Assembly (NCBI RefSeq): GCF_001280595.1 | Contig: NZ_LITU01000060.1 | Location: 1 to 59,396 of the forward strand | Length of the DNA stretch: 59,396 nucleotides | Origin: Paenibacillus xylanivorans | GTDB taxonomy: Bacteria; Bacillota; Bacilli; Paenibacillales; Paenibacillaceae | Reading direction: 5' to 3' | In this document: positions 15,785-28,200 of the stretch, piece after piece | Numbering within the stretch: the first letter of the stretch is position 1 | How the letters are laid out: every line of letters begins with the position of its first letter | Notes under the pieces: generated by a model | What the model was told of the DNA's origin: nothing | The model's input: only the letters and a program-made list of their open reading frames with translations | Databases searched by the model: none | Translations under genes and position numbers: made by a program

Positions 15785-17158
15785 ATGATCGGGTTTCGTT
15801 TGAAAAAAAGAGGTACATTTGCATTGATGTTGGCTGCACTTATGCTGGTATTGGCCGCTTGTGGCGGGAAAACCGAAACGACAAGCACAACGGGCAGAGC
15901 CCAGGCAGATGCCGCAGCAGCTGAACCGGTACAACTGACATGGTGGCATTCGATGTCGGGTGCAGGGGAAAAAGCCATTAACCAGCTCGCTTCCGATTTC
16001 AACGCAAGTCACCCGGATATTCAGGTAAAGCCAATCTATCAGGGGAAATACGATGAGAGTTTGAACAAACTCAAAGCTTCCATGGGCTCGGACAGCGGCC
16101 CGGACATTATCCAGGTATACGAGATCGGCAGCAAGTTCATGATCGACTCGGGCATGATTACGCCAGTACAGCAATTTATTGATAAAGATAAGTTTGACCT
16201 GTCCCAATTGGAACCAAACATTATCCGTTATTACACTATTGATGGAAAATTGAACGCAATGCCTTTTAACACATCGAACCCGATTCTTTACTACAACAAG
16301 GACATGTTCAAAGCAGCCGGTTTGGACCCAGAGAACCCGCCTAAGACATATGAAGAGTTTGAGCAAGCAGCGAAGGCACTGGCGAAAGACGGTAAACCGG
16401 GCGCATCCATGGCGATCTATGGCTGGTTTATGGAACAGTTCTTCGCGAACCAGAATGCAGATTATGTAAACAATGGTAACGGAAGAAACGGTGCAGCCAC
16501 TGAATCCGCGCTGAACTCCGAAGCCGGAGTGAAGACATTGACATGGTGGAAAAAAATGATGGATGAGAAAACTGTCTCCAATCTGGGACGTAGCACAGAC
16601 GATACGACCGCTGCATTTACCGCACAGCAAATCGGCATGACGCTGGATTCCACCGCTGGATTGCGCAAAATTGTAGAGGGTGCTGGTGGCAAGTTTGAGC
16701 TGGGAACCGGCTTCCTGCCTCGTCCTGCAGATGCCAAAGAAGGCGGCGTCGTGGTGGGTGGCGCAAGCTTGTATATCATGAACAACAAATCCGAAGCTCA
16801 ACAGCAAGCCGCTTGGGAATTCATTAAGTATCTGGCTACACCTGCGGTACAAGCCAACTGGAGCGTTGCGACAGGATACTTCCCTATTACGACAGCAGCC
16901 TACGATGAACAAGTATTAAAGGATAATATGGCGAAGTACCCGCAATTCCAGACAGCAGTCGACCAATTGCATGCTTCCGCTGATTCGACAGCAACATCCG
17001 GGGCCGTAATGGGTGTATTCCCCGAAGCCCGTCAAATTGTCGAAGGAGCGATCGAAACGGTCCTGAATGGACAAGGTACACCACAAGACGTATTGGATGC
17101 AGCAGCGAAGCAAATTACAGACAAGATTGCACAGTATAACAGCACGGTGAAGAAGTAA
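15785..17158 (+). CDS. ugpB: UgpB-like glycerol-3-phosphate/glycerophosphodiester-binding lipoprotein
   Basis: A 457-residue extracellular receptor. The signal peptide ends in a lipobox (LVLAAC, Cys about residue 29). Long matches to E. coli UgpB are visible: LTWWHSM, NASHPDIQVKPIYQGKYDESL, PDIIQVYEIGSKFMIDS, MPFNTSNPILYYNKDMFKAAGLDPENPPKTYEEF, GGASLYIMN, TGYFPITTAAYDE, EARQIVEGAIETVLNGQGTPQDVLD. Those matches make the glycerol phosphate or glycerophosphodiester assignment better than a plain sugar. AAAGGAGAG precedes the ATG. It follows the two permease genes after a 303-base gap that holds a big palindrome, so its expression may be set separately. Confidence 0.88.
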   Translation: MIGFRLKKRGTFALMLAALMLVLAACGGKTETTSTTGRAQADAAAAEPVQLTWWHSMSGAGEKAINQLASDFNASHPDIQVKPIYQGKYDESLNKLKASMGSDSGPDIIQVYEIGSKFMIDSGMITPVQQFIDKDKFDLSQLEPNIIRYYTIDGKLNAMPFNTSNPILYYNKDMFKAAGLDPENPPKTYEEFEQAAKALAKDGKPGASMAIYGWFMEQFFANQNADYVNNGNGRNGAATESALNSEAGVKTLTWWKKMMDEKTVSNLGRSTDDTTAAFTAQQIGMTLDSTAGLRKIVEGAGGKFELGTGFLPRPADAKEGGVVVGGASLYIMNNKSEAQQQAAWEFIKYLATPAVQANWSVATGYFPITTAAYDEQVLKDNMAKYPQFQTAVDQLHASADSTATSGAVMGVFPEARQIVEGAIETVLNGQGTPQDVLDAAAKQITDKIAQYNSTVKK

Positions 17159-17248
17159 CATATTGCTTGAAATAGGAAAAATTCAAGCTGGGTTTAGCAA
17201 AGTTGAAATGTATAGCTTAACTTAGGATGTCATAACGAGTAAGACGTA

Positions 17249-17283
17249 TGCGATGGTCACCCCAGACTGTCGCATCGTTTTGC
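17249..17283 (+). terminator. terminator of the ugp cassette
   Basis: TGCGATGGTC pairs with GACTGTCGCA (two G-U pairs) and is followed by TCGTTTTG. The T-tract is moderate. Confidence 0.6.
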
Positions 17284-17371
17284 TGTGAAAAGAGCTTGAA
17301 CAAAATCGCTTTCAGGCGAATGGGGCACAGGGAGATCTGTCAATAAATGTCGAATACAGAGATTCGCACCC

Positions 17372-17382
17372 TTTACATGTAA
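17372..17382. promoter_or_regulatory. TTTACATGTAA palindromic motif, copy 1
   Basis: The palindrome TTACATGTAA preceded by T. An identical 11-base motif occurs at 17545-17555; both lie upstream of the surface nuclease gene. It may be a regulator site. No regulator is identified. Confidence 0.35.
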
Positions 17383-17544
17383 GATTAAGTTACTCAAAAT
17401 AGGTTTTTATACACGGATTTTTGCTGTAAAAGTAATTAATATGACATATGAAAGCTGTTAAGTAGTACTTTTTTACTTTTTTTATTTTAGTTATAGTTTT
17501 TGTGATGTATATGTTCTATTTTGTATCACATAAAAAGAATATTG

Positions 17545-17555
17545 TTTACATGTAA
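17545..17555. promoter_or_regulatory. TTTACATGTAA palindromic motif, copy 2
   Basis: Identical to 17372-17382 and located 88 bases before the nuclease start codon, in the expected promoter region. TTTACA could also serve as a -35-like element, but no good -10 follows at 17 bases. Confidence 0.35.
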
Positions 17556-17642
17556 TAAAACTTCAGTTATCTTATATTTGAACTAATGTACAAGCTTCAT
17601 GAACAAATGATTACGAATTTAAAATATGGAGGTAGGTAAAAG

Positions 17643-20600
17643 ATGCATGTTCTGCAAATGAAGAGGTGGCTCAGGTTGTTCCTGGCTATGGTCCTGCTCA
17701 TCACAGGTGCCATTCCGGCTGGATTGTTCAGCAGTAAGGCAGCTGCGGCGGACGATCCATTGACCGTTGCTCAGGCGCTTAATCTTAATTTTGGAGATTC
17801 GAACATTTCAATCGAAGGATATGTTGTAGGAACCTACAGTAGTGGCCCAAATGTAAGGTTAAACCCGGATTTCACCTTGGATACCAATTTTGCAATAGCC
17901 GATAGTCCTGATGAAACAAATATCAGCAAAATGATGCCTGTTCAGGTACCCACCTCTGCACCTCGAAGTATTTTCGGACTGAAAAGTAATCCTTCCTTGT
18001 ATAAAGCCAAAGTTCGTATTAGCAATGGTAATATAGCTGAGTACTTCAGCTCCAAAGGTATACACTACAATAACTCAACAACCTTCCAACTGATCGATGA
18101 AACTCCTGTAACTAAAGTGGCAAACGTCACAGCCAATCCTGCATCAGGCGCAGTTCCAACAGGGACCAAGGTGGCCTTGGAAACAGCCACAGTCGGTGCA
18201 GCTGTATACTACAAGCAGAATACGGATGTTGATTATCTTCCCTACACCGTGCCCATCACGGTAAATGATGCAACTCACATTGAAACCTACGCGGTCAAAG
18301 AGGGGATCGACAATAGTGACGTTACGAGTTTCGATTACACCCTCGTCGACACAACCCCTATTCCAATCTCCGAGGCAAGAAAAGCAACTGAAAATACGAC
18401 TGTTACCGTTCAAGGCATAGTAACCTACAGTGAATTATCTGGTGTATTCAATCTGTATATTCAAGACAACGATGCCGGGATCGTTGTGCGCGGTAATGCT
18501 TCTGGTGTGGAAGTAGGAGACCGGATTGAAGCCTACGGCCCAATTACGATCTACAACGGCCTTGTCCAGGTTGAAGCGAGCAAATCTGGATTTCAGGGTG
18601 GCTATATTCGGACTGTCGAAAAGTCACAGGATCTACCTTCACCTGTACCGCTCAACTCATCCCATTTTGCTCCGGGTGCGGGAGGAAGCAAGGGTACCGG
18701 AGGGCAGTATGAAGGGATGCTTGTCGAAGTAAACAATATTCAAGTGACAAAAAGCAACACACCTACTTACACTGCGACAGATAAACAAGGCGGGGAAATG
18801 CTGATTTATGCCAAGAACAGCCCTTCTGCTCTCTCCGTTGGCAAATCGTATCATAAAGTGACAGGGGTCTTGACTTACCATTCCACTTACGGTCTGGAAT
18901 TGATTCCTCGAACGGCGTCGGATATTCTGGAAGATTTGCTCTCCGTGACAGCGAGCACACCTTCGGGTGGCATTGTAAAAGGAACAGAAGTTACGTTGTC
19001 TTCTCCCTATGTCGCTGCCCAAATTTTTTATACACTGGATGGTTCTGAACCAACCGTGAATTCGACGGAATACACACAGCCTATTACGATTAATGAAGAT
19101 CAAATCATTAAAGCTGTTGCCACTGCTGATAGCAGAGTAAGCGCCATTTTTTCTTTCGAGTATACTGCGGTGGATCGAGTGGATGGTGTACGGATTCATG
19201 AAATTCAGGGGGCAGGCCATTATTCCATTTATGACGGACTAAAAGTACAGAATGTAGAAGGGATTGTTACATCTCTAGTTAACGCAGATTCATTCTATAT
19301 GCAATCCATTCCTGGTCAGGAAGATGGAGATCCGGCAACCTCTGAGGGAATCTTGATTTATAAGAAAGATCATGGAATGAAAGTTAAGAACCAAGTAAAA
19401 GTCTCGGGTCAAGTCAAAGAGTATGCAGCAAGTGCAACAGACCTGCCAACCACTGAAATTGTTGCTTCTGAGATTACTGTGGAACAACCCAATGTTGAAT
19501 TGCCACAACCCGTAATCATTGGAAAAGGTGGTCGCGTAATTCCGAATGTCATTGATTCGGATGGATTGAGCGAATTCAACCCGGACGTGGATGCCATTGA
19601 TTTCTATGAAAGTCTGGAAGGCATGCGCATTCAGTTAGATAATGCTACTATTCTTGGACCTTATTCCTACAATCCTGGATTAGCAGTGACGATAAACAAC
19701 GAACCTAATAATCCATTGCAGACTCCGGCAGGAGGATTGATCTTACGTGGAGACGGAGCAGGAGAGTTTGAGAGTTCTCTAAATACTCAACGCTTGTTCA
19801 TTAATAAAAAACCTTCTCAAGCTGTGACCACGGGTGATAAATTTACAGGTCCGATTAATGGTGTGCTTTCTTATTCGGGTAGTAATTATAAGGTGACCTT
19901 GGAAGGCGACTTGCCTCCGATTACGTCCAGTGGTTTACAACAGGCAACAACCTCAATTGAACCGCAACAAGACAAGCTGACTATTGCGACGTTTAACGTG
20001 GAGAACTTTAGTAAAAAAGATGCGACACGTGGTAATAAGATCGGCAAAATTATTGTGAACAATCTGAAAAGCCCTGACATCATAGGGATTATGGAAGTTC
20101 AGGATAACGACGGCGCAACAGATAGCGGAAACACAGATGCAAGTGAGAGTTTCAAAACGCTTCTGGATGCAATTAAAAGTAATAATGGACCAAGCTATCA
20201 GTATACCGATATTGCGCCAGTAAATAATATGGATGGTGGAGCAACCGGAGGCAATATTCGTGTAGGTTTCCTGTACAATCCGGATCGGGTATCCTTAAAA
20301 GCAGGTACCAAAGGCGATGCAACAACCGCACTGGCCCTTGATGCAAGTGGGAACCTATCGCTGAATCCAGGGCGCATTCATCCAGATAATGTGGCTTTCA
20401 AAACTTCAAGAAAACCGCTCGCGGCAGAGTTTGAATTTAATGGTGAACGTGTGGTTGTTATCGCTAACCATTTCAATTCGAAGGGTGGAGATTTAGCCCC
20501 ATTTGGTAATGTCCAGCCTTCAACCCGCAGCAGTGAAGTGCAACGTGCGCAGCAAGCAACGATTGTCAATGAATTTGTAACTGAATTAATCGAAAGAGAC

Positions 20601-23207
20601 CCTGAGATCAATGTCGCTGTTCTTGGAGACTTCAATGACTTCCAGTTTTCCAGAACATTGAATATTGTTCAAGGCAATGAACTGGACAATCTGGTAAACA
20701 AACTGCCAGAGAACAAACGTTATTCATACATTTATGACGGAAATTCCCAGACACTGGATCACATTCTGGTGAGCAAAAACCTGTCGAATACCGCAGCAAT
20801 TGAAGCCGTACATGTGAATGCTGATTTCGAAGACTCACATGGACGTGTCAGTGACCATGATCCGTTGCTTGCACAGCTGAGCATTGGAAGCGCAGCGGAA
20901 GAAGGCGACTTTAACCTGCGAGTATTGCATACGAATGACACACACGCGCATCTGGATAACATCCCGCGCCGTGTAACAGCGATTAAAGAAACACGCAACG
21001 ATAACACCCTGGTGCTGGATGCCGGGGACGTATTCTCGGGTACATTGTATTTCAATCTCTTTAATGGTCTGGCGGATCTGGAATTCATGAACATGATCGG
21101 ATACGATGCCATGACCTTCGGAAATCATGAATTTGATAAAGGCCCAAGCGTGCTCAAGGAATTTATTAAAAAAGCGGAATTCCCATTTGTGAGTGCCAAT
21201 ATTGACTATACGAAGGATGCGAGTTTGGGTGGCCTGTACAACAGTAATATCGGAAATCCAGGCGAGAATTCTCAAATCTATCCGGCCATTATTACGGAAG
21301 TAAACGGCGAGAAAGTCGGAATCTTTGGTTTGACGACACCGGATACCGTATCACTGTCCTCGCCGGGAGATGATCTGAAGTTTAAGGATTACAAAGCAAG
21401 TGCTCAGGCAACAGTGAACATGCTGCAAGATGAAGGTATCAACAAAATCATCGCTCTGACGCATCTGGGTTACTCGGAAGACCTGAAGCTGGCAGAAGCG
21501 GTGGAAGGCATCGACATCGTAGTTGGTGGTCATTCACACACCATTCTGAACAAACCAGTGGTTGTAGAGACACACACCGATCCGACGCTGGTCGTACAGA
21601 CAGGAGAATATGACGTTTCCCTGGGTCAACTGGATGTTACGTTTGATGAAGCAGGCGTGTTGAAAACATGGAACGGCAAACTTTTGAACCTGGATGCGAA
21701 AGATACTTCCGGTCAATATGTATACGCAGATGATAAGGAAGCAGCAAAGAAACTGGAAAGCTATGCAGGACCACTGGCCGAGTTCAAAAAAGAAGTCATC
21801 GGTAAAACGAATGTACTTCTGGATGGCGAACGCGGCAGTGTACGCAAGCAGGAAACAAACCTTGGTAACCTGATGACAGACGGCATGCTGGAGAAAGTGA
21901 AATCCATCGTGAAGGAAAACGACGTTAAAGGATATGTCGCCATCCAAAACGGTGGAGGTATTCGGGCTTCGTTCCAAAAAGGAGATATCACGCTGGGGGA
22001 TCTGCTGACCGTAATGCCATTCGGCAACAACCTTTCTGCACTGAAAATGACAGGTAAGGAAATTACGGCTGCGCTGGAAAATGGCGTGAGCGGTGTGGAA
22101 ACAGGAGAAGGGCGCTTCCCGCAAGTTTCAGGCATGCGTTTCTACTACGATTCCACGAAGCAGAGCGAGAAAATTGATGCGATAACCAATACGGTAACCC
22201 AAGTCGGTCAACGGGTGCTCAAAGTACAGATTAAGAATGCCAATGGCACGTACACAGACATCGATCCAAACGGATACTACATCGTAGCAACGAACTCGTT
22301 TATGGCGAACGGGGGAGACTTCTACCGCGCCATGAGAGCAGCGAAGGATGACAAACGATACTATGAACTGAACTTGGTCGATTATGAAATCTTCCATGAA
22401 CATCTGGACCGTGTAGGTACGGTAAATCAGATGACGGAAGGCCGCATTACTGATCTGAAGGGCTCCGCTCTTCCGGGTGATGGTAATGGAGGCACTCCTG
22501 GTAATGGCGGTGGAAATAATGGAAGTAATCCGGGCAGTGGTGGAGGTACAACAACACCGACTACACCTGTAACACCAACGGATCCTACAACACCGACCAC
22601 ACCTACAACACCATCTGTCCCGGGTAATGGAAACGGTGGTGGTACTACACCAACCAATCCGGGTACAGTTTTGAAAGATATCGGCAATCACTGGGCAGCA
22701 GCGGCCATTGAGCAGGCCATTTCCCGGGGAATTGTGAATGGATATCAGGACGGTAATTTCCGTCCAAATGCACCGGCAACACGCGCCGAGTTCATTGTGA
22801 TGCTGGCAATAGCATTTGAACTTCCAGCCAGCAGCAAGACGTTGACATTTAAGGATGCTTCCAAAATTCCGACTTGGGCCCAATCATTTATTGCTCAAGC
22901 TGTAGAACAGGGAATCATCAGTGGATATACGGATGAGACGTTTCGTGCATCCGGCAAAGTATCGCGTGTGGAAATGACCGTTATGCTTGTAAGAGCATTG
23001 GGTCTTCCGGTTAAGTCTAATCCCACATTAACCTTTGCAGATGCGAAAAAAGTACCTGCATGGGCCGCACCTTACATCGCAGCTGCATACGACGCAGGAC
23101 TGGTGAAGGGTACAGGCAAGAACATGTTTAATCCGCTCACTGAAGCAACTCGTGCTGAAGTTGTGACATTGCTGATGTCAGCAAGTGAGCTACAGCCCAA
23201 GCAATAA
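17643..23207 (+). CDS. S-layer-anchored extracellular nuclease and 5'-nucleotidase
   Basis: A 1,854-residue exported protein. In order: signal peptide (1-35); DUF6359-like domain (36-165); a chitobiase-C-terminal-like repeat (about 166-238); an OB-like domain (about 240-435); a second such repeat (about 437-515, FYTLDGSEPT); and a second OB-like region (520-770). Next comes an ExeM/NucH-type endonuclease/exonuclease/phosphatase domain (about 776-1080: IATFNVENFS, VLGDFNDFQFS, SDHDPLL). A UshA-type metallophosphatase follows (from about 1092: LHTNDTHAHL, DAGDVFSG, GNHEFD, GGHSHT) with its nucleotidase C-terminal domain (NGGGIRASF, LTVMPFGNNL). After a Gly/Asn/Thr/Pro linker it ends in three SLH repeats (about 1676-1850). 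The predicted role is to cut extracellular nucleic acid and release nucleosides and phosphate at the cell wall. Confidence 0.92.
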   Translation: MHVLQMKRWLRLFLAMVLLITGAIPAGLFSSKAAAADDPLTVAQALNLNFGDSNISIEGYVVGTYSSGPNVRLNPDFTLDTNFAIADSPDETNISKMMPVQVPTSAPRSIFGLKSNPSLYKAKVRISNGNIAEYFSSKGIHYNNSTTFQLIDETPVTKVANVTANPASGAVPTGTKVALETATVGAAVYYKQNTDVDYLPYTVPITVNDATHIETYAVKEGIDNSDVTSFDYTLVDTTPIPISEARKATENTTVTVQGIVTYSELSGVFNLYIQDNDAGIVVRGNASGVEVGDRIEAYGPITIYNGLVQVEASKSGFQGGYIRTVEKSQDLPSPVPLNSSHFAPGAGGSKGTGGQYEGMLVEVNNIQVTKSNTPTYTATDKQGGEMLIYAKNSPSALSVGKSYHKVTGVLTYHSTYGLELIPRTASDILEDLLSVTASTPSGGIVKGTEVTLSSPYVAAQIFYTLDGSEPTVNSTEYTQPITINEDQIIKAVATADSRVSAIFSFEYTAVDRVDGVRIHEIQGAGHYSIYDGLKVQNVEGIVTSLVNADSFYMQSIPGQEDGDPATSEGILIYKKDHGMKVKNQVKVSGQVKEYAASATDLPTTEIVASEITVEQPNVELPQPVIIGKGGRVIPNVIDSDGLSEFNPDVDAIDFYESLEGMRIQLDNATILGPYSYNPGLAVTINNEPNNPLQTPAGGLILRGDGAGEFESSLNTQRLFINKKPSQAVTTGDKFTGPINGVLSYSGSNYKVTLEGDLPPITSSGLQQATTSIEPQQDKLTIATFNVENFSKKDATRGNKIGKIIVNNLKSPDIIGIMEVQDNDGATDSGNTDASESFKTLLDAIKSNNGPSYQYTDIAPVNNMDGGATGGNIRVGFLYNPDRVSLKAGTKGDATTALALDASGNLSLNPGRIHPDNVAFKTSRKPLAAEFEFNGERVVVIANHFNSKGGDLAPFGNVQPSTRSSEVQRAQQATIVNEFVTELIERDPEINVAVLGDFNDFQFSRTLNIVQGNELDNLVNKLPENKRYSYIYDGNSQTLDHILVSKNLSNTAAIEAVHVNADFEDSHGRVSDHDPLLAQLSIGSAAEEGDFNLRVLHTNDTHAHLDNIPRRVTAIKETRNDNTLVLDAGDVFSGTLYFNLFNGLADLEFMNMIGYDAMTFGNHEFDKGPSVLKEFIKKAEFPFVSANIDYTKDASLGGLYNSNIGNPGENSQIYPAIITEVNGEKVGIFGLTTPDTVSLSSPGDDLKFKDYKASAQATVNMLQDEGINKIIALTHLGYSEDLKLAEAVEGIDIVVGGHSHTILNKPVVVETHTDPTLVVQTGEYDVSLGQLDVTFDEAGVLKTWNGKLLNLDAKDTSGQYVYADDKEAAKKLESYAGPLAEFKKEVIGKTNVLLDGERGSVRKQETNLGNLMTDGMLEKVKSIVKENDVKGYVAIQNGGGIRASFQKGDITLGDLLTVMPFGNNLSALKMTGKEITAALENGVSGVETGEGRFPQVSGMRFYYDSTKQSEKIDAITNTVTQVGQRVLKVQIKNANGTYTDIDPNGYYIVATNSFMANGGDFYRAMRAAKDDKRYYELNLVDYEIFHEHLDRVGTVNQMTEGRITDLKGSALPGDGNGGTPGNGGGNNGSNPGSGGGTTTPTTPVTPTDPTTPTTPTTPSVPGNGNGGGTTPTNPGTVLKDIGNHWAAAAIEQAISRGIVNGYQDGNFRPNAPATRAEFIVMLAIAFELPASSKTLTFKDASKIPTWAQSFIAQAVEQGIISGYTDETFRASGKVSRVEMTVMLVRALGLPVKSNPTLTFADAKKVPAWAAPYIAAAYDAGLVKGTGKNMFNPLTEATRAEVVTLLMSASELQPKQ

Positions 23208-23282
23208 GATCGAATCATGTGCCACCGGAGCAGAGCAAAAACTCAGTTTTTTACTGAACGGCTAACTCCGATATTCAAACGA

Positions 23283-23320
23283 AAACGGCTTGCAGACTCT
23301 CATCTGCAAGCCGTTTTTTT
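23283..23320 (+). terminator. Rho-independent terminator of the surface nuclease gene
   Basis: AAAACGGCTTGCAGA pairs perfectly with TCTGCAAGCCGTTTT around CTCTCA, with additional T residues after it. Confidence 0.9.
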
Positions 23321-23392
23321 ACTAATTAATGACTGTTAATTTTCACCAGAGGAAGGTATAGTAGACAGGATTATAATGAAGGAGTGTTAAGT

Positions 23393-23605
23393 ATGCAAGA
23401 TCAACCGGTTTTAATCGCACTACTGGCTATTGCCGCAGGGATTTTCAGTTTGTTGGGTGGGATCAACAATTGGGATTGGTTTATGAAGAGTTTTAGAGCA
23501 GGTCTCTTTGTGAAAACAATTGGACGCCAGGGTGCAAGAGTGGTGTATGGTATTCTGGGAATTGTGCTGATTACCATTGGCGTACTATTGTTGCTGATTG
23601 GGTAA
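23393..23605 (+). CDS. Imm17-type small membrane protein
   Basis: A 70-residue protein with two predicted membrane helices around a central NNWDWFMKSFRAGLFVKTIGRQGARVVYGILG segment, the pattern of the immunity protein 17 (Imm17) family. The ATG at 23393 follows AAGGAG; an in-frame GTG at 23384 overlaps that site. The Imm17 name comes from polymorphic-toxin gene neighbourhoods, but no toxin is adjacent. Here it may simply be a small membrane protein. Confidence 0.65.
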   Translation: MQDQPVLIALLAIAAGIFSLLGGINNWDWFMKSFRAGLFVKTIGRQGARVVYGILGIVLITIGVLLLLIG

Positions 23606-23849
23606 ACGTAGAAAAGAAAAGAAAGGTGCAGAGCCTGCGTACATAATTCAGTTTCACAGCCTTTAATGTAGAAAGTAACGATTAGTATGTTTAGCTTTAT
23701 CCTTGAGATTTTCAAAGTTAATTAGGGTGTGTCCTTAAATTCAATTCAGGCAAGCTAAATGATGATGAAGGTTAGCGTTTTGAAAAGTCTTGAAGCCCAA
23801 GTCTACTTATCCTGGAGAATGGGTAGACGATTTTCTAAGGAACTCAACT
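23606..23849. other. intergenic region without recognised genes
   Basis: AT-rich DNA between the Imm17-type gene and the convergent OpuA permease gene. I see no credible coding frame or RNA in it. It ends at the bidirectional terminator at 23850-23885. Confidence 0.5.
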
Positions 23850-23885
23850 AAAAAAGCCCACCGAAAAAATTTCGGTGGGCTTTTT
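23850..23885. terminator. bidirectional terminator
   Basis: AAAAAGCCCACCGAAA and TTTCGGTGGGCTTTTT form a perfect 16-base stem with T-tracts on both strands. It serves the minus-strand OpuA operon and the plus-strand gene before it. Confidence 0.9.
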
Positions 23886-23917
23886 ACCAAATTCAGGTTT
23901 ATCCATCTCAATCTGGT

Positions 23918-27704
<3,787 letters not shown>

Positions 27705-27835
27705 GTTTTCACCCCTTCTGATGTGTTGTGCACTTCGAACGGCTTTCAGCATCCACAAGCCCATACACTTGTGCGCCCAGCCACGAAATCCGGTAATCGT
27801 TGCTTCGCTTCCCGTCTTTCTGGGTAACGTTTTGT

Positions 27836-27864
27836 ATTCTAACAATACTTAACCCGTATAGCAA
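27836..27864 (-). promoter_or_regulatory. candidate promoter of the opuA operon
   Basis: Minus-strand TTGCTA (27859-27864), a 17-base spacer and TAGAAT (27836-27841). It would give a leader of about 125 bases. The large palindrome at 27886-27909 lies just upstream of the -35. Confidence 0.4.
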
Positions 27865-27885
27865 CCGAATAAACAGTACATAATG

Positions 27886-27909
27886 TTTGTACAGTAAAAA
27901 CTGTACAAA
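27886..27909. promoter_or_regulatory. 24-base palindrome, candidate GbsR-type operator
   Basis: TTTGTACAGT and ACTGTACAAA are perfect 10-base arms around AAAA. It lies between opuAA and the divergent GbsR-type gene, upstream of the candidate opuA promoter. There is no T-tract, so an operator is more likely than a terminator. Confidence 0.5.
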
Positions 27910-28200
27910 GTTTTCCGTCCATATGCTCCGTCATTCTCCTTATTCTGGCTAATAAGATACCTTTACATTTGATATCGCTTTTCCTACAATAGAAAATGTG
28001 CTGAATCTAAGCACTTTCTTTTGGTTAAAAGATAGTCGTAGGCGTTTGCAACTTGGTAAGCTCCCATGATATACATTGGGTAACCTAAAGCCCGTTGGCA
28101 TATAGGATGTCCTGCCGGATACGTTCCCATGTAAGCCGGATCTTAAACAGTTGCAATTATTTTGCCGAGACTGGGAATGTTCAGAATGGAGGTTGCAAGC
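27910..28200. other. opuA-gbsR intergenic region with several hairpins
   Basis: No coding gene is evident. Visible structures are GTGCT-GAATCTA-AGCAC followed by TTTCTTTT (27997-28022, terminator-like on the plus strand), a bulged hairpin joining GGTAAGCTCCCATG to CATTGGGTAACC (28055-28085), and a CCGGAT direct repeat (about 28116 and 28136). I could not match it to a known riboswitch. Confidence 0.4.

Noticed and set aside
23720..23760. Insertion-sequence end (GGGTGTGTCCTTAA)
   Set aside because: It looks like some IS termini, but there is no matching inverted end, target duplication or transposase remnant.
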